Origin: Clostridiales bacterium
Lineage (GTDB): Bacteria; Bacillota; Clostridia; TANB77; CAG-508
Reading direction: 5' to 3'
Length of the DNA: 64,000 bases
Assembly: GCA_015056485.1 (NCBI GenBank)
Contig: SVGD01000004.1
Location: 59,064-123,063 of the forward strand
The notes below the pieces were generated by a model. The model had not been told where the DNA came from and searched no databases. It saw only the letters and a list, made by a program, of their open reading frames with translations. Shown here in pieces: positions 36,344-45,460 of the stretch (positions are counted from its first letter, which is position 1; the number at the start of each line of letters is the position of its first letter). The position numbers and the translations under genes are program-made.

Positions 36344-37673
36344 ATTCTCTATATCTTTCTATATTAGCAAATTTTGTATAACTTCCCATCCATAATAATT
36401 CTACTGTTCCTGTTGAACCAGCTCTGTGTTTTGCCATTATTACTTCTGCAATATTTTTCTTTTCAGATTCTGGATTATAGTAATCATCTCTATATAAAAA
36501 CATTACTATATCAGCATCTTGCTCTATTGCTCCAGATTCACGCAAGTCAGAAAGCATTGGTCTGTGGTCAGCACGTTGCTCTGCCGCTCTTGATAGCTGT
36601 GATAATGCAATAACTGGAACATCTAATTCTTTCGCTAGAATTTTTAAAGATCTACTTATTTCTGAAATTTCTTGCTCACGGCTAGAATTTCTTTTGCTAT
36701 TTCCTTGTATTAATTGTAAATAGTCAATTACTATTAATCCTATACCCTTTTCTATTTTTAATTTTCTACATTTTGCTCTTATTTCTGCTACTGTAATTCC
36801 TGGTGTGTCGTCTATATAAATTGGTGCTTCTGAAAGTGGCCCTAATGCCGTTGCTAGTTTCGCCCAATCATCTTCTTCAATTTTACCAGTTCTTACTTTG
36901 TTACTATCAACCATTGCTTCGCTACATAAAATTCTGCTTACTAGCTGACTTTTTGACATTTCAAGATTAAATATAGCTACTGGAACCTTACTTTTTACAG
37001 CTGCATTTGTTGCTATATTTAAAGCAAAAGCTGATTTTCCCATTGCAGGTCTTGCCGCAACTAATACCAAATCTGAATTGTGCAATCCTGCTGTTTTGTA
37101 ATCTAAATCTGAAAATCCTGTAGGCACACCTGTTATTGGTTCTTTTTGGTTATATAATTTTTCTATTTCTGCAAAACTTTCTACTAATATATCTTTTAAT
37201 GCTGAAAATCCTTTTTGGTTTCTATTTTGCATTATATCAAATATTTTCTTTTCAGCTTGGTCAACTATTGATTCTACTTCTTCTGTTTCAGCATATCCTA
37301 AATCAATTAACTCATTTGCTGTTTTTATTAAGTTTCTTAAAATAGATTTTTCTTCTACTATTGTTATATATTGGTCAACATTCGCTGTCGTTGGAACTTT
37401 ATCTGGAAGCATCGCTAAATATTCTAAACCACCAACTACCTCAAATTTTCCCATAGATATTAATTCAGCTTTTACTGTAATTATATCTATAGGTTCAGCT
37501 CTATTGTATAGATTCATTGTCGCTTCATATATTAATTTATTATCTTGTCTGTAAAAATCATCTGCTTTTAATTTTTCTACTGCATCTATTACTGCATCTT
37601 TATCTGTCAACATACTTCCTATAACAGCTTGTTCTGCATCGATGTCGTGCGGTGGAATTTTGCCTAGTTCCAT
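36342..37673 (-). CDS. dnaB: Replicative DNA helicase
   Basis: DnaB is the hexameric 5'-3' helicase that unwinds DNA at the fork. The 443-residue protein has the N-terminal primase-interaction domain (PPHDIDAEQAVIGSML), a linker, and the RecA-type core. Walker A is ARPAMGKS near 208-215, and the Walker B region reads GLIVIDYLQLI. The conserved SQLSRAAEQR and LSDLRESGAIEQDAD follow. No intein is present. Length is normal. It follows rplI in the conserved Firmicute rplI-dnaB order, with a REP copy in the spacer. Confidence 0.97.
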   Translation of the reverse strand: MELGKIPPHDIDAEQAVIGSMLTDKDAVIDAVEKLKADDFYRQDNKLIYEATMNLYNRAEPIDIITVKAELISMGKFEVVGGLEYLAMLPDKVPTTANVDQYITIVEEKSILRNLIKTANELIDLGYAETEEVESIVDQAEKKIFDIMQNRNQKGFSALKDILVESFAEIEKLYNQKEPITGVPTGFSDLDYKTAGLHNSDLVLVAARPAMGKSAFALNIATNAAVKSKVPVAIFNLEMSKSQLVSRILCSEAMVDSNKVRTGKIEEDDWAKLATALGPLSEAPIYIDDTPGITVAEIRAKCRKLKIEKGIGLIVIDYLQLIQGNSKRNSSREQEISEISRSLKILAKELDVPVIALSQLSRAAEQRADHRPMLSDLRESGAIEQDADIVMFLYRDDYYNPESEKKNIAEVIMAKHRAGSTGTVELLWMGSYTKFANIERYRE

Positions 37674-37712
37674 GATTTTCTCCTTTCATTTTTTTGCATT
37701 CCTTACGGGTCA

Positions 37713-37737
37713 CGGACGACCAATGGTCGCCCCTACA
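37713..37737. repeat. Single GTAG REP (core A) between rplI and dnaB
   Basis: CGGACGACCAATGGTCGCCC plus CTACA, ten bases after the rplI stop. It starts GTAG on the minus strand. Confidence 0.9.
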
Positions 37738-37747
37738 GCATTTACAA

Positions 37748-38191
37748 TTAATTTTTTACACTTATTTTTAATTGTCCTGTTACTCCATCTCCAAATTTTA
37801 TATCTGCTGTGAATACCCCTAAATTTTTTATTGTTTCTTTTAGAATTATTTTCTTTTTGTCTATTTCTATTTTATATTGTTCCTTAAGTTCTGTTGCTAT
37901 TTCTTTTGATGTTACTCCACCAAAAATCCTGCCATTTTCTCCTGCTTTTACTTTTATTTCAAGAGTAATTTCTTTTAGTTTTTCTGCTATTTTTTTATTA
38001 GCCTCTATTTCAGCATTTTTCTTATTCTGTATTGATGTTTTCTTTGCTTGTAATTTTAGCATATTATCTTTAGTTGCTTCAACTGCTAAATTTTTAGGAA
38101 AAAGAAAATTTCTAGCATATCCATCATTTGCATTTATTACTTCATCTTTCTTTCCTACGTTTTTTATATCTTGTAATAGTATTACTTTCAT
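37748..38191 (-). CDS. rplI: 50S ribosomal protein L9
   Basis: This 147-residue two-domain protein has the N-terminal rRNA-binding domain MKVILLQDIKNVGKKDEV and DGYARNFLFPKNLA. A long helix and the C-terminal domain with ENGRIFGGVTSKEIA follow. Its start overlaps the coaD stop by one base, so translation may be coupled. dnaB follows after a REP. Confidence 0.96.
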   Translation of the reverse strand: MKVILLQDIKNVGKKDEVINANDGYARNFLFPKNLAVEATKDNMLKLQAKKTSIQNKKNAEIEANKKIAEKLKEITLEIKVKAGENGRIFGGVTSKEIATELKEQYKIEIDKKKIILKETIKNLGVFTADIKFGDGVTGQLKISVKN

Positions 38192-38703
38192 TAAATCACT
38201 TCCTTATTTTTTGACATTCTATCACGTTTTTTCATTTCTTGCAATAAATCTGCTATAGGTTTTGGTACATAATCATCTACAGGCTTGTCATTTAAATATA
38301 ATTCCATAACTAAACTTGATGATAGATAACCTAATTCACCTGCTCTGAAATAACATGTATCCATTTTATAAACCTTTTCGTTCATTTGCGCAATATTTTC
38401 TTCATATTGATAATCTGTACCATTTCTTAATCCTCTTATAAGGATATCTGAGTTATACTTTTTAGCTTCTTCTGCAGTAAGCCCTGTATACAATACAATT
38501 TCTACATTATGCAATCCTAATTCTTTTATGCTTTTTTCAATTGCTTCTTTCATTTTTTTCTTATCAATTCTCTCTTTTTTTTCAGTATTATACCCTATAC
38601 CTATTATAACCTTATCAAAACATTCTCTTGCTTTTTTTACTATTTCTAAATGTCCATTTGTGAAAGGGTCAAATGAACCTGCATAAAAACCTACTGTTCC
38701 CAT
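38191..38703 (-). CDS. coaD: Phosphopantetheine adenylyltransferase
   Basis: CoaD makes dephospho-CoA from 4'-phosphopantetheine and ATP. The 170-residue nucleotidyltransferase has YAGSFDPFTNGHLEIVKKA at 7-25 (the T/HxGH motif as TNGH), LIRGLRNGTDYQYE near 88, and the S-S-S-L-V-M-E-L segment near 130. The next CoA enzyme, coaE, is also in the window at 57905. The gene is preceded by AAGGAGG. Confidence 0.95.
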   Translation of the reverse strand: MGTVGFYAGSFDPFTNGHLEIVKKARECFDKVIIGIGYNTEKKERIDKKKMKEAIEKSIKELGLHNVEIVLYTGLTAEEAKKYNSDILIRGLRNGTDYQYEENIAQMNEKVYKMDTCYFRAGELGYLSSSLVMELYLNDKPVDDYVPKPIADLLQEMKKRDRMSKNKEVI

Positions 38704-38723
38704 AATGGCCTCCTTTTTGTTAA

Positions 38724-41723
38724 TTAATTTTGTAAGATTTCTTCTTTTGTTTTGTTTCCTATAAAATTATACGAATTATAATTTGGATTGAATCCACATA
38801 TTGTTCGATATTCACAATATTCACATGTAGCTGTTTTTGTTTTTTTATTATACATTGGTTTTAATTCTATATTACCTTTTAATATTTCACTTGATATTTG
38901 TTTTATTATTTTGTTTACTATTTCTCTTAATTTTGTAAATTCTTCTTTTGTTACTATATCTGATTTAAGTTTACTAATTTCTCCGCTTTTATTTATAGTA
39001 ATTGGAATCGTAGCTGATGAACCAGTTTCTAAAGTATTATCCATCATTTTTATAACTTTAATATCAGCTAATATTAAACCTTTCATTCTAAACTCTTTAC
39101 GTATTTTTTCTTCAATTTCTTTTTCTGTTAAATTCTTTTTAGATTTTATAATTGGGTCTATTAAATTATAATATAAAACTCCAGCTGGTATCTTTTTATA
39201 TTGATTCGCTATTGAATCTATATAAGTTAAAAGCTGAATTTGAACTCCTGCAAGCATTTCATTTAAATCTATTTGTTTTGTACTTGATTTATAATCTATT
39301 ATTCTTATATATTCTCCATCTTCGTTTGTGCCTATATCCATTCTATCTATTTTACCTGTTAGCTCTACATTATCATATTTCTGTCGAAACTCTACCTCAT
39401 TTCCTAAAATTTCAAAACTACTATTTTTCATTTGTTCTACAATATATTTTATAGCTTTTAAAATTACTGTTTTTAATCTGCTAGTTAACACTATGAATTT
39501 AGGAGTACTCGTAAATTTATAATTCTTTTTTAAATTTAATTTATTGTCTATTATTTTGTTAACTGCTTCTTCAATTTGGTTTTCATTCATTTCTTTGTAA
39601 TTTATACATTCTTGAAAAAAAGTATCTATTACATCGTGCATAAATGAACCTGTATCGATTGGATTTAATTTAAATTCTTCTTTCTCTTTTAGCCTTATTC
39701 CATATTTTAAATGGAATGAAAATGGACATCTTTTGTATTGTTCTAATTTAGAAACACTTACATTTAAAGTCTCTCCATATAAGTTCCTTATATTTTTATG
39801 ACTTATTTTCTCAGGCTCATTATCATACTCGAGTCCTTTTAATGCTATTCTTAATTTTTCATTCCACACTTCTTGCTTATTAAACCATAAATAAATATGT
39901 TCCCAAAGCTCGTCAATTTGTTCTCCATCTTTTTGTTTTCTTAAATTTAATAGTAATTCTTTAAAAGTAATTGGTTGTGTTGTAATTTCTGTTTGAGAAC
40001 TTATTATATCACTTTTTTCTTGTAACTTAGGAAAGATTTTTTTGATTTTAGAAATTAATATTGAAGGTCTTAGTGTTCCTCCGCTCTTATCAGATGAAAC
40101 ATAAAATAAAAATAATTTTTCATCAGCCAAACTTAAAATTTTGTATATGTTTAACTGTTCTTCATATAAATTATCTAATGTTCCATTTGCCATTTCAATA
40201 TTAATTTCTTCTAAAAATTTTCTATCTTTATCATTCAAAAATCCTTCATTTTTATTTACACTTGGGTAAATTCCATCATTTAATCCTAAAACAAAAACTA
40301 CTTTTTGATTTTTCGGCTTAGACCTATCAACATCTGCCAAAAGCACCTGATCAATTGTAGCTGGTATTTTTCCTAAATCACTATATGTTAAACCAATTTT
40401 TAATAATTCTTTATATTTCTCAAATGTGATTTTTTCGTCTCCAAAAATCATTAAAAGTTCATCAAAAAGTTCAATTAAAATTTCCCAGCTTTGCTTATAC
40501 TCACTTGCTAAAACAAATTCATTAGCCTGTTCTAATATTTCTATTTTTTTATTTAATTGTTGTATTATTTGATTATTTTCTAAAAATTTATATATATTTT
40601 TTGTTATTTCATTTGTTGTTCTATTATTTTGTAATTGTTCTTTTAAATCATTTAATGGTTTTATTATTTTCAGTCTTAATTCATTCATTAGTTCTATATT
40701 TTCATCGTCATATTCCCAATTTTCATGCCATCTTTTACCTCTTATGCCCCATTTGTTACAAAAATTTTCTAATAAATAAATATTATTTTTTTCTATGTTT
40801 AAAAAGCCTGTTTTTATATAACTAAAAATTGAATCACTAGACCAATTTTTTTCAAACACTTCTAATATTGATAAAATATATCTAACTAAAATATTTGTAC
40901 TTAAATCGCCATTTTTATCAATAAAAAATGGTATTCCATAACTACTAAAAATAGCTCTTGCTAAACTTTCATATTCATCCATATTTTTTGTTATTACTGC
41001 AATATCTTTATAGCTATAGCCTTCATCTCTTACCAATTTAATTATATTTTTTGCAACATTTTCTATTTCAGAATAAGGATTTTGTGTAAGTAATAGATTA
41101 ATATCTTTAATATTTTGCTCATATTGAGCATCTTGTGTTATAACATTTTTATAAATATTTTGTTCTAAATGCTTTATTTCTTTACTTTTATATCCATCCT
41201 CTTGTACATGAATTTCTTTTATTTCAACTCCATTAGCTGCCTGAATCACTTTTTTCACTACTCTTTTACTTGGCGCAAAAATATCGGTTTCTTTATTAAT
41301 ATCCGTTTCCAATGAATCCGTACAAATAGTTATATTTACTTCTTTCGCTTTATTTATTAATTCCTTTATTATTGAATATTCTTGAGCTGTAAACCCTACA
41401 AATTCATCTATGTATATATATGAACCATCAAACATTGAACTTTCTTTTAATTGTTTTGCTAAAATAGATAATTCATCTTCTTCATCAATAAAATTATTGT
41501 TTATTATTTTCTCATAATTTCCATATATAAGATTTATATCTGACAACTTGGTTTTTAGATACATATCTTCTGTTTTGCTTATTGCTTCATCGATATCATT
41601 TAAATATACATTATGTTTTTTTAATTCAGAAATAAATCTTAAAGCTATATCTATATCTTCAGAATTTTTTCCTAGAAATTTCAAATCAGATTTGTTCTTA
41701 TCTAATATACTAGATAAAATCAT
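38724..41723 (-). CDS. addB: ATP-dependent helicase/nuclease subunit B (AddB), main frame after a frameshift
   Basis: AddB pairs with AddA to resect double-strand breaks. This frame gives 999 residues, including the UvrD-like but degenerate helicase body. The C-terminal RecB-type nuclease reads GKIDRMD...RIIDYKSS. The [4Fe-4S] staple cysteines are in C-E-Y-C-E-Y-R-T-I-C. The true N-terminus with Walker A is in another frame at 41881-41994. The connecting sequence is readable in this frame upstream of the first ATG (KKIYIITPEQFSYSAEKTLL). One extra base near 41907-41909, in a CCC run, would explain the break. It could be a real mutation, an assembly error or recoding. addA is not in the window. 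Confidence 0.85.
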   Translation of the reverse strand: MILSSILDKNKSDLKFLGKNSEDIDIALRFISELKKHNVYLNDIDEAISKTEDMYLKTKLSDINLIYGNYEKIINNNFIDEEDELSILAKQLKESSMFDGSYIYIDEFVGFTAQEYSIIKELINKAKEVNITICTDSLETDINKETDIFAPSKRVVKKVIQAANGVEIKEIHVQEDGYKSKEIKHLEQNIYKNVITQDAQYEQNIKDINLLLTQNPYSEIENVAKNIIKLVRDEGYSYKDIAVITKNMDEYESLARAIFSSYGIPFFIDKNGDLSTNILVRYILSILEVFEKNWSSDSIFSYIKTGFLNIEKNNIYLLENFCNKWGIRGKRWHENWEYDDENIELMNELRLKIIKPLNDLKEQLQNNRTTNEITKNIYKFLENNQIIQQLNKKIEILEQANEFVLASEYKQSWEILIELFDELLMIFGDEKITFEKYKELLKIGLTYSDLGKIPATIDQVLLADVDRSKPKNQKVVFVLGLNDGIYPSVNKNEGFLNDKDRKFLEEINIEMANGTLDNLYEEQLNIYKILSLADEKLFLFYVSSDKSGGTLRPSILISKIKKIFPKLQEKSDIISSQTEITTQPITFKELLLNLRKQKDGEQIDELWEHIYLWFNKQEVWNEKLRIALKGLEYDNEPEKISHKNIRNLYGETLNVSVSKLEQYKRCPFSFHLKYGIRLKEKEEFKLNPIDTGSFMHDVIDTFFQECINYKEMNENQIEEAVNKIIDNKLNLKKNYKFTSTPKFIVLTSRLKTVILKAIKYIVEQMKNSSFEILGNEVEFRQKYDNVELTGKIDRMDIGTNEDGEYIRIIDYKSSTKQIDLNEMLAGVQIQLLTYIDSIANQYKKIPAGVLYYNLIDPIIKSKKNLTEKEIEEKIRKEFRMKGLILADIKVIKMMDNTLETGSSATIPITINKSGEISKLKSDIVTKEEFTKLREIVNKIIKQISSEILKGNIELKPMYNKKTKTATCEYCEYRTICGFNPNYNSYNFIGNKTKEEILQN

Positions 41724-41880
41724 TGATTTTCCTGCCTTTGATAAATTTACTGCAGTATAGCCTCCAACTTCTAAGGAAACTCTATGAGCAATTCGTCCAA
41801 AACTTAAAACTTCTGCATTTATTGAACTTCTAGCATTTAAAATTCTTAATAATGTTTTTTCTGCAGAATATGAAAATTGC

Positions 41881-41994
41881 TCAGGAGTAATAATATATAT
41901 TTTCTTCCCGAGTATTTATTTTTTCTTTTATTTGGTTAAAACAATATGTACTTTTCCCGCTTTTAGCTCGTCCATAAATTATATTTAAACTCAT
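41881..41994 (-). pseudogene. addB: N-terminal fragment of addB (Walker A), separated by a frameshift
   Basis: The frame from the ATG at 41994 reads MSLNIIYGRAKSGKSTYCFN and stops after 37 codons at a TGA (41881). This is the conserved AddB N-terminus with its P-loop. The start overlaps the stop of the glycosylase gene as ATGA. Skipping one base at the GGG on the coding strand (41907-41909) joins it to the main frame. Confidence 0.8.
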
Positions 41995-42854
41995 GCTTCT
42001 CTTCTCCAATAAAATAAATATTGCTGTGCTATTCCTGCTAACTCTCCATACTTTTCTTTGGCTAATTTATTTAAAATCTCATTTGTTATTTTCAATTCCT
42101 TTTCCTCGTTAAAATATAATTCTTCAACTACTCTTTTTACCCAGACATCAATCGGAAAAGCTTCTAATTTTTTTAAAGTAGAAAATAATAATATACAATC
42201 TGCCACTTTAGGACCAACGCCTGGTAATTCCAATAAAGAATTTCTTATCTTTTCATAATCACTTTCTTCTTTTAGTTGTTTTTCAAAATCTTTGTTTTTT
42301 AAAAAAATCTGAGTTGTTTCATAGACTCTTTTATCTCTAAAACCTAATCCTTGTTTTCTTAAATCTTCTATACTTGCTTTTGATAATTCCTCTACTGTTG
42401 GGAAAGTATAATATTCTTTGCTTTGCCATACAATTTTTTTCCCATATTCCTTTGATAATCTTTCAATTATTCCTTTTATTCTAGGTATATTGTTATTTGC
42501 AGATATTATAAATGAAATTACAGTTTCCCATAAATCCTGATTTAAAATTCTAATTCCAGAACCATATTTAATACTCTCTTTCATATGGTTATCTATATTT
42601 GATAAATTACTTTTTATTTTTTCGTAATCTCTTTTTAAATCAAAATAATTTTCACAAATATTTTTTATATCTCCATCACAAATACCCTGAAAAATTATTT
42701 CCTGATTTATTTTATTAACATTTATGACATTATTTCCAAAAACACCTGTGTAACTTCCATCTTCATTTTTGTTCCATCTAAAGCATTGTCCACATTCAAA
42801 TATGTGTTTTGGTTCAAATGAATCACAATTTTTTAAAATGTATTTTTGTTCCAT
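41991..42854 (-). CDS. 8-oxoguanine DNA glycosylase/lyase (OGG1-type, HhH-GPD)
   Basis: This 287-residue base-excision repair enzyme starts with an OGG N-terminal domain (ECGQCFRWNKNEDGSYTG). The helix-hairpin-helix-GPD core reads LLELPGVGPKVADCILLFS, in which the Lys is the expected Schiff-base nucleophile. It is followed by FPIDVWVKR with the catalytic Asp. These residues match OGG1 rather than AlkA. The gene overlaps addB by four bases, so two DNA repair genes are translationally linked. Confidence 0.92.
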   Translation of the reverse strand: MEQKYILKNCDSFEPKHIFECGQCFRWNKNEDGSYTGVFGNNVINVNKINQEIIFQGICDGDIKNICENYFDLKRDYEKIKSNLSNIDNHMKESIKYGSGIRILNQDLWETVISFIISANNNIPRIKGIIERLSKEYGKKIVWQSKEYYTFPTVEELSKASIEDLRKQGLGFRDKRVYETTQIFLKNKDFEKQLKEESDYEKIRNSLLELPGVGPKVADCILLFSTLKKLEAFPIDVWVKRVVEELYFNEEKELKITNEILNKLAKEKYGELAGIAQQYLFYWRREA

Positions 42855-42884
42855 AATTAAGATTTCCTTTTAAAATTAGTATTC

Positions 42885-42910
42885 GGGTGGACACAGGGCC
42901 CGCCCCTACA
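42885..42910. repeat. Single GTAG REP, core type E
   Basis: GGGTGGACACAGGGCCCGCC then CCTACA, upstream of the glycosylase gene. It has the same core as the copy inside the YkuD gene. Confidence 0.85.
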
Positions 42911-42957
42911 TCTTCGAATATTATTTTATCATATTTTTTTGAAATCGTACATATTTA

Positions 42958-42986
42958 TTGACAAAGATTATAATTTGTATTATTAT
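42958..42986 (+). promoter_or_regulatory. Sigma-A promoter of the rubredoxin gene
   Basis: TTGACA, 17-base spacer, TATTAT (42981-42986), then AAGGAAGG ahead of the ATG at 43013. Confidence 0.7.
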
Positions 42987-43012
42987 AATCACAATAAGGA
43001 AGGTAGATAGTT

Positions 43013-43147
43013 ATGAAATATAAATGTAATGTTTGTGGATACGTTTATGATGATGAAAGCGAAGAAACAAAATTTGTAGATTTACCAGAAGATTGGGTTT
43101 GTCCAATTTGTGGAGCAACAAAAGACGCTTTTACTGAATTAGATTAG
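43013..43147 (+). CDS. Rubredoxin
   Basis: This 44-residue redox protein carries one iron bound by four cysteines, C-N-V-C-G-Y-V-Y and C-P-I-C-G-A, with D-L-P-E-D-W-V between them. It is shorter than the usual 52-54 residues because the central loop is reduced. Rubredoxins supply electrons to oxygen and peroxide detoxifying enzymes in anaerobes. It stands alone on the plus strand with its own promoter, and a large perfect inverted repeat follows directly. Confidence 0.95.
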   Translation: MKYKCNVCGYVYDDESEETKFVDLPEDWVCPICGATKDAFTELD

Positions 43148-43152
43148 TATAA

Positions 43153-43250
43153 AAAACTTGAAGACACCAATGGGGACGTATTTATTTGGTGCTTACATAT
43201 AAACATATAAGCACCAAATAAATACGTCCCCATTGGTGTCTTCAAGTTTT
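43153..43250. repeat. 98-base perfect inverted repeat (MITE-like) after rubredoxin
   Basis: Two identical 43-base arms (43153-43195 and 43208-43250) flank a 12-base loop. The outer part contains GACACCAATGGGGACGTATT. The ends are A/T tracts, so it doubles as a bidirectional terminator between rubredoxin and mscS. It is unlike the GTAG REPs and occurs once in this window. Confidence 0.88.
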
Positions 43251-43261
43251 CTTTTTCATTA

Positions 43262-44326
43262 TTAATTATTTTTCACGTATACTGTTTGTGACGGATAAGC
43301 TAGCTCTATTTGTTGTTTTTCTACTGTTGCTAGTATTTCATAATTTAATTGTTCTTTAAATCCTAGAAATTCTTTATAATCTATAATACTTGTATATGAT
43401 ATGATTTGTAAATCGATTCCATTATTACTAATTGTATCAAAATATACTAAAATACTATCTTTAAATATACTTGTGTGTGAATTTAAAAGTTCTTTTAATG
43501 TGTTTGAAAGCTCATGTACTTTCTCTAACGGAGTATTTAATTCTAATGTTAATCTTAATTCATATCTTCTTTTTTCTCTTTTAGTTGCGTTTATTAAGCT
43601 TGAATCTGCAACAATACTATTTGGAACTACTATAATTTGATTGTTTATATCTCTTATTCTAGTACTTCTAAATGTTATATCTTCTACTGTCCCAACACAT
43701 GTTGTAGTTTCAATATAATCCCCTATTTCAAATGGCTTATCTATTATTATTGAAAAACCACCTATGATGTTTTTTGCTAATTCTTGCGCAGCTAATGCAA
43801 CCACTACACTTCCTATTCCCAATCCAGTTGCTAATCCATTTAAATCATAACCTAATTCCTTAGTAATTATAAATCCAGCAATTATATATATTATAGTTTT
43901 TATTATTTTACTCAAGAAATTTACTGCTGTATCTGTACCTTTGAAGTTTAATTTTTCTTTTACTTTTTCAAATGTTTCTGAATCTGAATTAAATAAATTT
44001 GCGGAACCTTTGGCAATTATAAAGATTGTACATATTTTAAATATTTTTGTTATGCTTGAAAATATATTTTCTGGAATTTCTAATACTTTAAGTCCTATAT
44101 ATATTCCTAATAAAACGAAAAATATCTTTATTGGTTTATAAAAACCATTTCTTTTTATTTTCTTTTTATCCTTAATTCTCAAATTAAACATCTTTATTAT
44201 TATATATGCAAAAACACTGCTGAATATTTTGAAAACAATAGCTATTATTATTGTTATTGCCAAATTCAAAATATTTATATGTTTTATATTTTCAAATATA
44301 TTTAATAACTGATTTATTATATTCAT
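43262..44326 (-). CDS. MscS-family mechanosensitive channel
   Basis: This protein of about 354 residues releases solutes on hypo-osmotic shock. N-terminal membrane helices lead to the pore helix GLATGLGIGSVVVALAAQEL. The MscS beta-domain follows, with GGFSIIIDKPFEIGDYIE and DITFRSTRIRDINNQIIVVP. I start it at the ATG at 44326, six bases after GAGAGG. The longer frame to 44416 would translate a type-A REP (VGATIGRP) that is really intergenic. Confidence 0.9.
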   Translation of the reverse strand: MNIINQLLNIFENIKHINILNLAITIIIAIVFKIFSSVFAYIIIKMFNLRIKDKKKIKRNGFYKPIKIFFVLLGIYIGLKVLEIPENIFSSITKIFKICTIFIIAKGSANLFNSDSETFEKVKEKLNFKGTDTAVNFLSKIIKTIIYIIAGFIITKELGYDLNGLATGLGIGSVVVALAAQELAKNIIGGFSIIIDKPFEIGDYIETTTCVGTVEDITFRSTRIRDINNQIIVVPNSIVADSSLINATKREKRRYELRLTLELNTPLEKVHELSNTLKELLNSHTSIFKDSILVYFDTISNNGIDLQIISYTSIIDYKEFLGFKEQLNYEILATVEKQQIELAYPSQTVYVKNN

Positions 44327-44356
44327 TATTACCTCTCTTATCATTTTTTTGAAATA

Positions 44357-44381
44357 CGGACGACCAATGGTCGCCCCTACA
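44357..44381. repeat. Single GTAG REP (core A) upstream of mscS
   Basis: CGGACGACCAATGGTCGCCC plus CTACA, in the 79-base gap between the HD-domain gene and the corrected mscS start. Confidence 0.9.
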
Positions 44382-44405
44382 ATTGGCAAACCTTGTGTTT
44401 GCCAC

Positions 44406-44960
44406 CTATATGTCATAAAAATATGTTGCTTCTAAGTCTGATTCAAATAATAATAATGCTAATGGATATTTTTTAAATGCTTGACCAATTGTTCCATATA
44501 ATTCTTTGGGTTCTGTGAATCCCATATGCCATCTGATTGTATATTTTTCTTCACTTGTTAGTTTTATATATTCTGTTGCCATCATTACTGATTTTTCTCC
44601 ATGCCCATAAGGAATAGTATCATCTATTGTATAATAAGGAACTTTTTCCCATACACCTAATTCATTTTTTGCATTTCTATAATCTACTTTGTAAAAATTA
44701 GTTTTGCAAATATCATGTAATAATGAAACTATAATTAAAGTTTCTTCTGTAGGTTTTATATCTATAACGCAATCTTCAACTTTTTTCTTTAATATTTCAT
44801 ATACTTTTAAACTGTGTGCTAAAAGTCCACCTTCAAAATTCCCGTGAAATCGTGTGCTTGCAGGAGCTTTAAAAAAATCTGAATTTTCTAAAAATTGAAT
44901 TAATTCTTCTATTCCTTCTCTATTTGTTTGTTTTAATAGTTCTATAAATTGTTCTTTCAT
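44406..44960 (-). CDS. HD-domain hydrolase
   Basis: This 184-residue protein has FHGNFEGGLLAHSLKVYEIL and LLHDICK with the HD pair. A later HGEKSVMMA and RWHMGF provide further metal-binding histidines. It therefore resembles a metal-dependent phosphohydrolase of the HD superfamily. The substrate is unknown. It may be co-transcribed with mscS, which follows across a REP. Confidence 0.8.
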   Translation of the reverse strand: MKEQFIELLKQTNREGIEELIQFLENSDFFKAPASTRFHGNFEGGLLAHSLKVYEILKKKVEDCVIDIKPTEETLIIVSLLHDICKTNFYKVDYRNAKNELGVWEKVPYYTIDDTIPYGHGEKSVMMATEYIKLTSEEKYTIRWHMGFTEPKELYGTIGQAFKKYPLALLLFESDLEATYFYDI

Positions 44961-45018
44961 TAGATCACATCCCTTATATTTATTTGTTGTAAATTGTTGG
45001 TAGTTCGATTAATAATTT

Positions 45019-45094
45019 GTAGGGGCGACCATTGGTCGTCCGCAATTAAATCATATATGTGGTTTGCGGGTCGCCGAGGGCGGCGACCCCTACA
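45019..45094. repeat. Composite GTAG REP pair, cores A and C
   Basis: GTAGGGGCGACCATTGGTCG (core A) is paired with an inverted core C unit, GGTCGCCGAGGGCGGCGACC, before CCTACA. Two core types are joined in one element. Confidence 0.9.
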
Positions 45095-45121
45095 ACACAA
45101 ATTTCAAATTATTCTTTCCAT

Positions 45122-45379
45122 CTATTTTTTCGATTCCTCATATGCCTTTCGTACAGCTTTTGCTAGCTCAGCACTACATGAAGTTGGTTTGTTACCACAT
45201 TTTATATCTTTAAATAAACTTTCTATTTCTTCAACTGTTTTTCCTTCCATTGCTTTAGCTATTGCTTCTAAATTGCCAGGGCATCCTCCATAAAATTTTA
45301 TGTTTTTTATAATATTATCTTCTATTTCAAAGTCTATTTCACGTGAGCATGTTCCTCTTGTTAAATATTTGTATTCCAT
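45122..45379 (-). CDS. TSCPD-domain protein (TIGR03905-like)
   Basis: This 85-residue protein contains GTCSREIDFEIEDNIIKNI, GGCPGNLEAIAKAMEGK and KPTSCSAELAKAVRKA. Those are the hallmarks of the TSCPD family, which also occurs as a C-terminal domain of some ribonucleotide reductases. The three Cys motifs suggest metal or substrate binding. Function is not established. GGAGGGG precedes the start. Confidence 0.85.
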   Translation of the reverse strand: MEYKYLTRGTCSREIDFEIEDNIIKNIKFYGGCPGNLEAIAKAMEGKTVEEIESLFKDIKCGNKPTSCSAELAKAVRKAYEESKK

Positions 45380-45415
45380 AATATCCCCTCCAACTCCTTG
45401 ATTTTACTCTAAAAA

Positions 45416-45455
45416 AATAAAAATAGCAAGTAAATACTTACTATTTTTATTTTAT
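45416..45455 (-). terminator. Terminator of the dockerin protease gene
   Basis: Hairpin AAAAATAGCAAGTA / TACTTACTATTTTT with one mismatch, followed by T-rich sequence on the minus strand. Confidence 0.65.
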
Positions 45456-45460
45456 AAAAT

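Noticed and set aside
44327..44416. N-terminal extension of MscS containing VGATIGRP
   Set aside because: It translates an intergenic REP. The ATG at 44326 has a proper GAGAGG ribosome binding site and the upstream start has none.
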